Assembly: GCA_943788135.1 (NCBI GenBank)
Contig: CALSPC010000002.1
Coordinates: forward strand, 20,404-84,403
Direction: 5' to 3'
Source: an uncultured Paracoccaceae bacterium
Lineage (GTDB): Bacteria > Bacteroidota > Bacteroidia > Flavobacteriales > Flavobacteriaceae
DNA length: 64,000 nt
The notes under the pieces are model-generated. The model saw only the letters and a program-made list of their open reading frames with translations. It was not told the origin of the DNA and ran no database searches. Both the position numbers and the translations under genes were made by a program. Below, piece by piece: positions 27,339 through 35,102 of this stretch (position 1 is its first letter; each line of letters opens with the position of its first letter).

Positions 27339-28679
27339 TTAAAACCCCATTCCTTTAATCTTTTTGTAAGTCAAAACCGCTTTTGTATCCGAAAACAAAG
27401 ATACATAATAGCAAACATTTAGCATTCTTGTGTAAAGACTGTCATTATGAACATCTATCACGTCTGGAATAAGTTTCAATAACAATTTGTCATAGGCTGT
27501 TGGCAAATTCTCATAATTATTATTTACCGCCAAAATAAAACGGTCTAGTAATTGATTTAAAATTTCAAATCCCGAAATTTCCTTGTCAATGACTTCCTCG
27601 GAATTATATATTTTTTCAATACTAAGTTTTATGATGTCATTAATTTGTGCTTGGTACTTACTTTTATCAAGTATGGAAACCTGAAATTTACCATCAAGAA
27701 TTTCCTTTTCGTGAGCCATAAATATACTAACCGCATCTTCGATCAATGTACTAATTGCCAAGGCTCTTAAATAACTCACCCGTTCTTTTGTAGAAGGAAG
27801 GGCGCTGTATTTTTCGGTATTGATGGTGCCTCTCACCAAATTAATCAAGTATTCAAGTGCGTAATCCTCTTCAATGAGTCCGAGGTTTATACCATCCTCA
27901 AAATCAATAATCGTATAACAAATATCATCGGCTGCTTCAACCAAAAAGGCTAAAGGATGTCTTGAAAACTGTGCGTGTTCTGCACTCAGTGATTTGAGTC
28001 CAAGTTCTGCTGCAACGTCTGAAAAGTTTGTTTTTTCTGTTTGAAAAAAGCCGTATTTCTTAGATGCAATGTGTGGTGTTGGTTTTACTGGTAGGGATTC
28101 TTTTGGGTATTTTGTAAAAGCGCCCAAAGTGGCATAACTTAAACGTAACCCTCCTTTTGTTCCTTGTTTATCTTGAGTTAAAACTTTAAAGCCATTAGCA
28201 TTGCCTTCAAAATCGCATAAATCTTGATACTCCTTAGACTCAAGTTGTACTTTATATTGTTGACCTGGTCCATTTTTAAAATAGTGTCCTATAGCTTTTT
28301 CGCCGGAATGACCAAAAGGGGGATTTCCAATGTCATGAGCCAGTGCTGCGGCGGCAACAATAGCGCCAAAATCATTGGGTTTATAACCATGAATTTCAGT
28401 CAGGTAGGGGTGTTTTTCTAAAATCTTAACTCCCGCTTTTCGTCCCAACGACCGAGCTACCACGCTAACCTCAAGACTATGTGTGAGCCGTGTATGCACA
28501 AAATCTGTGGAAGATAATGGGACCACTTGGGTTTTATCTTGAAGACTTCTAAATTCGGCCGAAAAAATAATGCGATCGTAATCGACATCAAACCCTAATC
28601 GTGTTTCGTCTTGTTCATTTCGAAGGCGTTTGTTGGTGTCTCCTTGACGTTTTAAAGAAAGTAATTGTTCCCAATTCAT
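27339..28679 (-). CDS. dgt: dGTP triphosphohydrolase (HD-domain dNTPase)
   Basis: From the ATG at 28679 the protein has 446 residues and begins MNWEQLLSLKRQGD, the usual Dgt start; the frame extends 12 residues further upstream, but those are not conserved. The HD metal site is RLTHSLEVSVV, AAALAHDIGNPPFGHSGE and VEAADDICYTIIDFEDG. It removes tripolyphosphate from dNTPs and so sets nucleotide pools and can limit phage replication. Class and length match the long Bacteroidota type. Confidence 0.9.
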   Translation of the reverse strand: MNWEQLLSLKRQGDTNKRLRNEQDETRLGFDVDYDRIIFSAEFRSLQDKTQVVPLSSTDFVHTRLTHSLEVSVVARSLGRKAGVKILEKHPYLTEIHGYKPNDFGAIVAAAALAHDIGNPPFGHSGEKAIGHYFKNGPGQQYKVQLESKEYQDLCDFEGNANGFKVLTQDKQGTKGGLRLSYATLGAFTKYPKESLPVKPTPHIASKKYGFFQTEKTNFSDVAAELGLKSLSAEHAQFSRHPLAFLVEAADDICYTIIDFEDGINLGLIEEDYALEYLINLVRGTINTEKYSALPSTKERVSYLRALAISTLIEDAVSIFMAHEKEILDGKFQVSILDKSKYQAQINDIIKLSIEKIYNSEEVIDKEISGFEILNQLLDRFILAVNNNYENLPTAYDKLLLKLIPDVIDVHNDSLYTRMLNVCYYVSLFSDTKAVLTYKKIKGMGF

Positions 28680-28758
28680 GTTATCTGTTATGAACCTGCA
28701 AGATAACAATTTCAATGTTAATTAAATGTTTCTAAAATTCTGAATAAGGAATCACACC

Positions 28759-28786
28759 CTAACATTTTGTTAATGGTTTTGTAAAC
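28759..28786 (+). promoter_or_regulatory. Pho-box-like 11-bp direct repeats before the lipoprotein gene
   Basis: CTAACA (28759), TTAATG (28770) and GTAAAC (28781) follow one another at exactly 11 bp, the spacing of PhoB/PhoP half-sites. On the opposite strand AACATT occurs twice 11 bp apart at 28730-28714. The array would lie about 65-90 bp before the lipoprotein start, suitable for activation. The units are short and AT-rich, so chance is possible. Confidence 0.3.
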
Positions 28787-28851
28787 GTGATATAACTTCG
28801 ATAGGTGCTTTAAGCTGTTAATTTGCAGTAACAATAATTAACTAAAAGAAA

Positions 28852-30102
28852 ATGAAAAAAACAATTTTTACTTTATCAGCAATTGTAGCACTTGCGTTTA
28901 CTGGATGTATGCAAGATGAAGCACCTCCAATTCTTGAAGATCCAGGAAACTCTGGCACAGTAGGAAACAATACTGTCTCTGTTTCTGGGATGATTTCTGA
29001 AAGTACGACTTGGACAAATGACAATATTTATGTGCTTAATCAAAAAGTAGTGGTGCCAAGCGGAGTTGTACTTACAATACAAGCTGGAACTATAATTAAA
29101 GGAACTGAAGGAACTGGTTCTTTAGCGTCTGCACTTATTATTGCTCAAGGCGGAAAATTAAATGCTGTAGGTACAGCAACAGAACCTATAATTTTTACGT
29201 CCATAAACGACAATATCGAGGTTGGTCAAACAGCCGGAACAAATTTGAACGAAACTAATTCTGGACTTTGGGGAGGGTTAATCGTTTTAGGATATGCTCC
29301 ATCTTCGTTTTCTGGCGATGTAGATGTCGTTCAAATTGAAGGGATTCCTGCGGATGATACTTTTGGTCTTTATGGTGGTGAAGACGCTACTGATAATTCT
29401 GGAGTATATCAATATATATCAATCCGTCATGGAGGCGCTCTAATTGGTGAAGGAAATGAAATCAATGGCTTAACACTTGGTGGTGTTGGATCTGGTACCG
29501 TAATCGAAAATATCGAAGTGGTCGCAAACGTTGATGATGGTATTGAGTTTTTCGGAGGTACAGTAAATGCTACCAACCTATTGGTTTGGGCTCAAGGAGA
29601 TGATGCCATCGATATTGACCAAGGGTATTCTGGAATTATTGATAATGCCATTGTTATTTTAGGTGCTAACTCGGATCATGCATTTGAAATTGATGGTCCT
29701 GAAGGAACCGCAACAGGTTCATTTACATTAAGAAACTCAACTATCGTTGGGAACGCTGTCACTGAAAATGGCGAATATGCAGATTACAGATCTAAAGCTA
29801 TGGGAAGAACAGAAAATATTTATGCTTACGGATTCAAAAGTTCTTCAGATGTGGAATTGGATAACGATGGAGTTGCCACAAACTATAATGATGGATTATT
29901 AACTTTTGGAGCATGGGAAATTGTATTACCTACTGGTGTTTCTCAGGTAACAGACATCTTTGTAAATAAAGCTGAAACGGTTGATGTTAGTGGATTTGGT
30001 TCTACAGCTACCGCGGTTTCTGAAGGTACAAGTACCGTAGGTGCTACAACATCGCTTCTAAGCTGGACTTATGCAAATACTAAAGCAGAATTAGGATTCT
30101 AA
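28852..30102 (+). CDS. Beta-helix-like surface lipoprotein paired with a TonB receptor
   Basis: The 416-residue protein has a lipoprotein signal with cysteine 19 (AFTGC). The mature chain is rich in short beta repeats and Gly/Asn turns (VVPSGVVLTIQAGTIIKG, ALIIAQGGKLNAVGTATEPI, IENIEVVANVDDGIEFFGG, VNATNLLVWAQGDDAIDID), as in right-handed parallel beta helices. It is transcribed ahead of the TonB receptor 77 bp downstream, so it is likely a surface partner for capture of the receptor's substrate, although it has no SusD similarity. Phosphate-type repeats upstream suggest, without proof, phosphate control. The substrate is unknown. Confidence 0.6.
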   Translation: MKKTIFTLSAIVALAFTGCMQDEAPPILEDPGNSGTVGNNTVSVSGMISESTTWTNDNIYVLNQKVVVPSGVVLTIQAGTIIKGTEGTGSLASALIIAQGGKLNAVGTATEPIIFTSINDNIEVGQTAGTNLNETNSGLWGGLIVLGYAPSSFSGDVDVVQIEGIPADDTFGLYGGEDATDNSGVYQYISIRHGGALIGEGNEINGLTLGGVGSGTVIENIEVVANVDDGIEFFGGTVNATNLLVWAQGDDAIDIDQGYSGIIDNAIVILGANSDHAFEIDGPEGTATGSFTLRNSTIVGNAVTENGEYADYRSKAMGRTENIYAYGFKSSSDVELDNDGVATNYNDGLLTFGAWEIVLPTGVSQVTDIFVNKAETVDVSGFGSTATAVSEGTSTVGATTSLLSWTYANTKAELGF

Positions 30103-30128
30103 TAAAAAAATAAAATTAGTCAACTCAT

Positions 30129-30158
30129 CAATTGCTTGTGTTCATTCACGGGCAATTG
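30129..30158 (+). terminator. Intercistronic hairpin between lipoprotein and TonB receptor
   Basis: CAATTGCTTGTG (30129-30140) can pair along all 12 positions, with two G-U pairs, with CACGGGCAATTG (30147-30158) around a 6-base loop. It is followed by a T-rich stretch (TTTGTTGTTT). It could end part of the transcripts or protect the upstream message, giving more lipoprotein than receptor. Confidence 0.55.
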
Positions 30159-30179
30159 TTTGTTGTTTAAACACATACT

Positions 30180-33014
30180 ATGAAATTACACAAATTAACA
30201 TCATTTTTACTGACAACTTTTCTTGCACTTCAACTCACAGCTCAATCTGGAAAAATAGTAGGAACAATTACGGACGGGGAATATAATGAACCCATGGCAT
30301 TTGCCAATGTGCTTATCAAAAATACGACCACTGGAACCACTTCAGATTTTGATGGCAAGTATCAACTTGAGGTTTCTGAGGGAAATTATACTATTATATT
30401 TTCTTACATCGGCTATCAATCTGTTGAAATCTCAGATGTAAACGTTGAAGCAAACTCAGAAGTCCTTGTAGATGTAACGCTTAATACAAACTCTTTAGAA
30501 ACTGTCATTATTACAACTACGGTGAGAAAAAATACAGAATCTGCGGTATTAGATTTACAAAAAAAATCAATTACTTTATTGGATGGGCTTTCAGCTCAAG
30601 GCATAAAAAGTAGTGGTGCAGGTAATATCGCCAGTGCTGTTAAAAGTGTTCCTGGGGTATCCATTCAGGGTGGCAAATATGTGTATGTTAGAGGGTTGGG
30701 AGATCGTTATACTAAATCCATATTAAATGGTGTGGACATCCCTGGCTTAGACCCCGACAGAAACACAATTCAAATGGATGTATTCCCTACTAATATTTTG
30801 GAAAATGTTATTGTAATAAAATCTGCTGCTGCCGAATATCCTGCAGATTTTACAGGGGGCGTTATTGATATTGTTACCAAAGATTATCCAAGTAAAGAAT
30901 CCTATACGTTTTCAATGGGAACATCCTATAATCCTAATATGCATTTAAACTCAAATTACTTGAGCTACAGTGGTAGTAAAACTGATTGGCTTGGTTTTGA
31001 TGATGGTATGAGAAAAAGACCGATAAACAGGTATCAACCCATTCCTGGTACATTTGCAAATTCGTCTGTTTTAACAGCGCTTACGGGAGCGTTCAATAAA
31101 GAATTAACGGCAAAAAGATCAGAAAGTGGAGTGAATTATGACTTTGGATTTACAGCGGGAAATCAATATGAAGTTGGAGAAAACAAACTGGGGTATCAAT
31201 TGTCTTTTTCTTACAAAAACAAAACCGAGTTCTACGACAACAGAGTGGACGGAACCTATATGAGGGATCAAAATAATGCGTCTAACAATGACCTATTGGC
31301 AACGCGAACGACTTTGGGAGAAGTTGGGGTGAATTCCGTATTGTTAAATGTGCTTACTGGACTCGTATACAAACGTGAAAATTCAAAATACAAATTAAAC
31401 TTCCTTCATATTCAAAATGGGGAAAGCACTGCTGGAAAATACGAACAGCAACTTGCACAAGCAGGGGGTGGAAGTGGTTTTGAACCGATTTCAAAAGATG
31501 CACTCCTTTATACCGAAAGATCAATTTCAAATATTTTATTAGCAGGAACACATTTCTTTAGAGAAAGTGGATGGCAAATGGAGTGGAAACTATCACCATC
31601 TCTTTCTAGAGTGTACGATAAAGATCACCGAATTACACCCTTACAGCTGACTCAGGAAGGAAACGCTTTTATCAGTCCAAGTGCCTCTAGCTATCCTATA
31701 AGAATCTGGAGAACTCTTGAAGAAATTAACCTTGTTGGAAAACTAGATGTCAATAAAAAATATATGCTTTTTGACAACCCTGCAAAAGTTAAATTTGGTG
31801 GAGGGTATACCTATAAATTCAGAAATTTTAAAATTGATGATTATACGTTTACGATTACTAATCCAGTAACGGGACTTTCCGTAGAAAATGGAGATGCAGA
31901 TACCATATTGGCTGAAAATAATATATGGACGCCAGAAACAGGATCAGGAACACACTTAGTTACAGGCGATCTTTTTGAAAAAGCCAATGCCTACGAAGGG
32001 GAGCAACGAATCACGGCAATGTATGCGTCCAATGAATTTAGTTTAACAGAAAAACTAAAAACAGTATTAGGCATACGTACAGAATTATTTCAAACCTTTT
32101 ATACAGGGCAAAACCAAGCAGCTACAGAAGTGTACAAAAATTCTAAAATAATAGATAAGTTTGATGTGTTTCCGTCTGCGAATATTATTTACAGCCTTAC
32201 AGATGAACAAAACTTAAGGGCATCTTATTCAAGAACAACGGCACGTCCTTCATTTAAGGAAGCTTCAAAAAGTCAAATTTTTGATGCCATTACAAACCGT
32301 CTTTTTATTGGAAATATTGATTTGACGCCATCCTATATTAATAATTTTGATGTCCGTTTTGAAAAATTTGGTGAGGGCAGTGAAATGTTTGCTTTTAGTG
32401 GGTTTTATAAAGACTTCACTGATCCCATAGAATTAACTTTTTATGAGTCAGCACCAGATCAAATAACGCCTAAAAACTTAGGTTCTGCAAAGGTTTATGG
32501 AATTGAGTTTGAATTTAGAAAATCATTAGGGTTTATTTTGGAAAGCTTAGATAAACTTAAGTTTAACATCAACGCCTCCTATATTAATTCAGAACTAACG
32601 ATGAATATAGACGAGTATAATAGACGTGTATTGGCGGCAAGAGATGGAGAGTCCATAGAAGACACAAGAGATTTACAAGGTCAATCGCCATTCCTTATCA
32701 ATACAGGGCTAAACTACAATAACTCGGATACAGGACTTCAAACGGGATTGTTTTTTAATGTCCAAGGCAAAACATTGGAAGTGGTAGGAACTGGAATTGT
32801 TCCAGATGTCTATACGAAACCGTTTAGCAGCCTCAATTTTACACTTAACAAAAGTTTTGGCCAAGACAAAAAATCAACTATTGATGTAAAGGTCTCTAAT
32901 ATTCTTAACAGTAAAAGAGAGAGTGTTTATGAGTCCTACAAGACTGCATCAAAAACGTTTTCTAGCTTTCAACCTGGTACAGAAGTGTCCATAGGATATT
33001 CTTATAAATTTTAA
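30180..33014 (+). CDS. TonB-dependent receptor with CarboxypepD-like N-terminal domain
   Basis: The 944-residue outer-membrane receptor has a signal peptide (SFLLTTFLALQLTAQ), a carboxypeptidase-D-like regulatory domain (residues 24-100, GTITDGEYNEPMAFANVLIK and FSYIGYQS), a plug (SAVKSVPGVSIQGGKYVYVRGLGDRY, split over two strands) with LNGVDIPGLDPDRN, and a 22-strand barrel ending in Phe (SIGYSYKF). It imports a ligand by TonB energy. The upstream beta-helix lipoprotein is its likely partner. The phosphate genes lie downstream, but a phosphate-ester ligand is an inference only. A bidirectional terminator follows. Confidence 0.88.
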   Translation: MKLHKLTSFLLTTFLALQLTAQSGKIVGTITDGEYNEPMAFANVLIKNTTTGTTSDFDGKYQLEVSEGNYTIIFSYIGYQSVEISDVNVEANSEVLVDVTLNTNSLETVIITTTVRKNTESAVLDLQKKSITLLDGLSAQGIKSSGAGNIASAVKSVPGVSIQGGKYVYVRGLGDRYTKSILNGVDIPGLDPDRNTIQMDVFPTNILENVIVIKSAAAEYPADFTGGVIDIVTKDYPSKESYTFSMGTSYNPNMHLNSNYLSYSGSKTDWLGFDDGMRKRPINRYQPIPGTFANSSVLTALTGAFNKELTAKRSESGVNYDFGFTAGNQYEVGENKLGYQLSFSYKNKTEFYDNRVDGTYMRDQNNASNNDLLATRTTLGEVGVNSVLLNVLTGLVYKRENSKYKLNFLHIQNGESTAGKYEQQLAQAGGGSGFEPISKDALLYTERSISNILLAGTHFFRESGWQMEWKLSPSLSRVYDKDHRITPLQLTQEGNAFISPSASSYPIRIWRTLEEINLVGKLDVNKKYMLFDNPAKVKFGGGYTYKFRNFKIDDYTFTITNPVTGLSVENGDADTILAENNIWTPETGSGTHLVTGDLFEKANAYEGEQRITAMYASNEFSLTEKLKTVLGIRTELFQTFYTGQNQAATEVYKNSKIIDKFDVFPSANIIYSLTDEQNLRASYSRTTARPSFKEASKSQIFDAITNRLFIGNIDLTPSYINNFDVRFEKFGEGSEMFAFSGFYKDFTDPIELTFYESAPDQITPKNLGSAKVYGIEFEFRKSLGFILESLDKLKFNINASYINSELTMNIDEYNRRVLAARDGESIEDTRDLQGQSPFLINTGLNYNNSDTGLQTGLFFNVQGKTLEVVGTGIVPDVYTKPFSSLNFTLNKSFGQDKKSTIDVKVSNILNSKRESVYESYKTASKTFSSFQPGTEVSIGYSYKF

Positions 33015-33041
33015 TTGAATTAGTCACTCGATTATAACACA

Positions 33042-33067
33042 AAAAAGCACCCTTACGGGTGCTTTTT
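33042..33067. terminator. Bidirectional intrinsic terminator
   Basis: An 11-bp perfect stem (AAAAAGCACCC with its complement) and a 4-base loop give A- and T-runs on both sides. It serves the TonB receptor on the plus strand and the MORN-like gene on the minus strand. Confidence 0.85.
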
Positions 33068-33088
33068 GTATTCTATGTATTAGGTTCG

Positions 33089-33448
33089 TTAGTTCATGCT
33101 TATTGCAAGTTGCGACTTACGGTCCCATTCACTAACATTCATAATTTTTGAATTTACAAAATCGACCTCTTTTAAAGAATTTTCGGTCCAGAAAAACCAT
33201 TTCCCTGTTTTGATTCCATTGCTGTAATTTCCTTGAGACAATTTATTTCCTTTAAAATCATAACTCGTCCAAAGGCCTTCTAAGGCTCCATTTTTATTGA
33301 AAGTTCCTTCTTGTTGAACAGAACCATTATCATAATAATAAGTCGCAACAGTAAGTGGACCTTTTGTTTCTAATTTTGGTTGGTTTATGTTTTGAGCTGC
33401 TACGGTTGTTCCAATAAAAACAAGCGCAATTAGTATGTATTTTTTCAT
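33089..33448 (-). CDS. Secreted MORN/YwqK-like repeat protein
   Basis: The 119-residue protein has a signal peptide (MKKYILIALVFIGTTVAAQ) and three MORN-type repeats: YYDNGSVQQEGTFNKNGALEGLWTSYD is split between repeats 1 and 2, and GNKLSQGNYSNGIKTGKWFFW forms the third. Databases often name such proteins YwqK-family antitoxin, but there is no toxin partner here and the export signal argues against it. It is probably an envelope protein. Repeats of Pho-box type lie 35-73 bp before its start. Confidence 0.65.
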   Translation of the reverse strand: MKKYILIALVFIGTTVAAQNINQPKLETKGPLTVATYYYDNGSVQQEGTFNKNGALEGLWTSYDFKGNKLSQGNYSNGIKTGKWFFWTENSLKEVDFVNSKIMNVSEWDRKSQLAISMN

Positions 33449-33482
33449 ATCAATAATATTTATAATGTAAAGCTACAAAAAA

Positions 33483-33521
33483 TTTACATTAAAAACACAA
33501 TTAGTTTACATTAAATTAACA
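33483..33521. promoter_or_regulatory. Phased TTTACA-like repeats, Pho-box architecture
   Basis: TTTACA (33483), AACACA (33494), TTTACA (33505) and TTAACA (33516) sit at exact 11-bp steps. Four direct units at one helical turn resemble the TT(A/T)ACA boxes of PhoP-type regulators. They lie just upstream of the minus-strand MORN-like gene and about 310 bp before the porin. Confidence 0.4.
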
Positions 33522-33716
33522 TTGAGAATTAGATTTAAAATGGTAAAATACGGTCAGGGTACAATTTGGAGTAATGTATTAGGTTTAATGATTACTTAAC
33601 ATTCTGCTTACGCTATAGACATGTTTAATTATAATCTTTGTAATGTCTTAGACACTTAATTAGTATCATTATTACATATTAGTTTTTGTCGACTACAAAA
33701 ATGATGATTTCTGATG

Positions 33717-33747
33717 AGCTGCCCTTGGCCAGGCAGCTTTTTTTTTA
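33717..33747 (+). terminator. Orphan intrinsic terminator
   Basis: AGCTGCC (33717-33723) and GGCAGCT (33732-33738) form a 7-bp GC-rich stem followed by ten T. The nearest upstream gene is on the other strand, so this strong plus-strand terminator has no known client; it could end a small RNA or act as an attenuator in a long porin leader. Confidence 0.7.
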
Positions 33748-33765
33748 TTTAATCTTAATCTTGAG

Positions 33766-33787
33766 GAAACATTAAGATAACATTAGT
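33766..33787 (+). promoter_or_regulatory. Short phased repeat before the porin
   Basis: GAAACATTAAG is followed directly by ATAACATTAGT, so AACATTA recurs at exactly 11 bp, 43-62 bp before the porin ATG. Position and period fit a Pho box for phosphate-controlled transcription of porin and PiT. Confidence 0.35.
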
Positions 33788-33827
33788 TTGTGTTATTTGT
33801 ACCCGACAAAAACTAATATTATTTATA

Positions 33828-35033
33828 ATGAAATTAAGAATTTTATCTATTGCATTAACATTTTTTGCAATCACTTCAGTACAATCTCAAGAGATCAGCG
33901 ACACATCATTTGGAAAAGGACTCCTCAACTTCGTTGCAAAAGACAGCACATTTAGTGTAAAATTTGCACCACGATTTCAAGTGCGTTCTATGTCTTCATG
34001 GGATCATGATGGAACCCAATATATAAGTCCAGAACATAATTTTATTGTACGCCGTTCACGTTTAAAGTTTGACGGATTTGCGTACAGTCCAAAATTAAAA
34101 TATAAACTAGAACTTGGATTATCTAATAGAGATATTTCTGGCGCAAATGAGTTTAATCGAAATACGCCTCGTTATATTTTGGACGCCGTAATTATGTGGG
34201 AGTTTTCAAAAAACTGGGCGCTTTGGGCTGGACAAACAAAACTGCCTGGAAATGTTGAACGTGTTGTGTCTTCCGCAAATTTGCAGTTAATCGACCGGTC
34301 GTTATTAAATAGTCGCTTCAACATTGATCGCGATTTAGGAATCCAAATTCGTCATAAATCAAACTTAGGTGGTACGTTTTTAATGCGTGAGAAATTCGCC
34401 ATATCACAAGGAGAAGGCCGTAATGTAACCGAAGGCAATGAAGGTGGGCTACAGTACACAGCTCGTCTGGAATTTTTACCTTTTGGAGCTTTCAAATCCA
34501 AAGGTGATTACAGCCAATCCGATCTTAAAAGAGAAGATTCTTCAAAACTAATGGTTGGAGTTACCTATAACTTTAATGAAAATGCTGTGCGAGAACGCGG
34601 TTTTGCAGGCGATTATATGATTAGAACCGATGGTACTATTTTTGAAACCAACCAAACCACAATATTTATTGATGCAATGTATAAACACAATGGTCTTTCT
34701 TTTATGGGAGAATATGCAAAACGTACGGCTGACTCAATCATCGCAACAGAAGCTGATGGCGTAACTCCTACAGGTGATGTTGTATTGACAGGAAATGCAT
34801 TGAACTTACAACTAGGATATTTATTTAAGAATGACTACGAAATCGCAGGGCGTTTTACGACTCTAGACTATGAAACACTAACAACAGCTCTGCCGACTAA
34901 ACAATATACATTAGGCCTCAACAGATTTCTTGTAGGCCATAAACTAAAGGTTCAAAGTGATCTAAGCTACACCGAATTAGATGGCCAAAAAGACAACATC
35001 ACTTTTAGACTAGGATTTGACATTCATTTTTAA
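33828..35033 (+). CDS. OprP/OprO-like phosphate-selective porin
   Basis: The 401-residue protein has a signal peptide (SIALTFFAITSVQS) and a beta-rich chain with alternating hydrophobic residues, including FSVKFAPRFQVRSMSSW, RRSRLKFDGFAYSPKLKYKL, WAGQTKLPGNVERV and the barrel end FRLGFDIHF. These are the features of the porin_O_P family. It should form an outer-membrane channel for phosphate or other anions. The PiT transporter starts 69 bp later with no terminator between, so outer- and inner-membrane steps are coupled in one operon. Confidence 0.85.
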   Translation: MKLRILSIALTFFAITSVQSQEISDTSFGKGLLNFVAKDSTFSVKFAPRFQVRSMSSWDHDGTQYISPEHNFIVRRSRLKFDGFAYSPKLKYKLELGLSNRDISGANEFNRNTPRYILDAVIMWEFSKNWALWAGQTKLPGNVERVVSSANLQLIDRSLLNSRFNIDRDLGIQIRHKSNLGGTFLMREKFAISQGEGRNVTEGNEGGLQYTARLEFLPFGAFKSKGDYSQSDLKREDSSKLMVGVTYNFNENAVRERGFAGDYMIRTDGTIFETNQTTIFIDAMYKHNGLSFMGEYAKRTADSIIATEADGVTPTGDVVLTGNALNLQLGYLFKNDYEIAGRFTTLDYETLTTALPTKQYTLGLNRFLVGHKLKVQSDLSYTELDGQKDNITFRLGFDIHF

Positions 35034-35102
35034 AACATAACATTAAATTAACCTAAGAAACCGAAAGTCTTAAGAGATTTGCTTAATTAAATCAACTAAA
35101 TT

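Larger units (their letters stand above)
33449..33827. other. 379-bp intergenic region between the MORN-like gene and the porin
   Basis: The region holds a phased 11-bp repeat array near the minus-strand gene (33483-33521), an orphan plus-strand terminator (33717-33747) and a second short phased repeat before the porin (33766-33787). A 24-codon frame at 33701 runs through the terminator and is not believed. A short RNA ending at the terminator is possible. Confidence 0.5.

Noticed and set aside
33089..33448. Toxin-antitoxin system (YwqK-family antitoxin name)
   Set aside because: The protein has a signal peptide and MORN repeats, and no toxin gene lies beside it.
33701..33775. 24-codon frame starting MMISDELPLARQ
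   Set aside because: It runs through the terminator stem and its T-run, so coding is unlikely.
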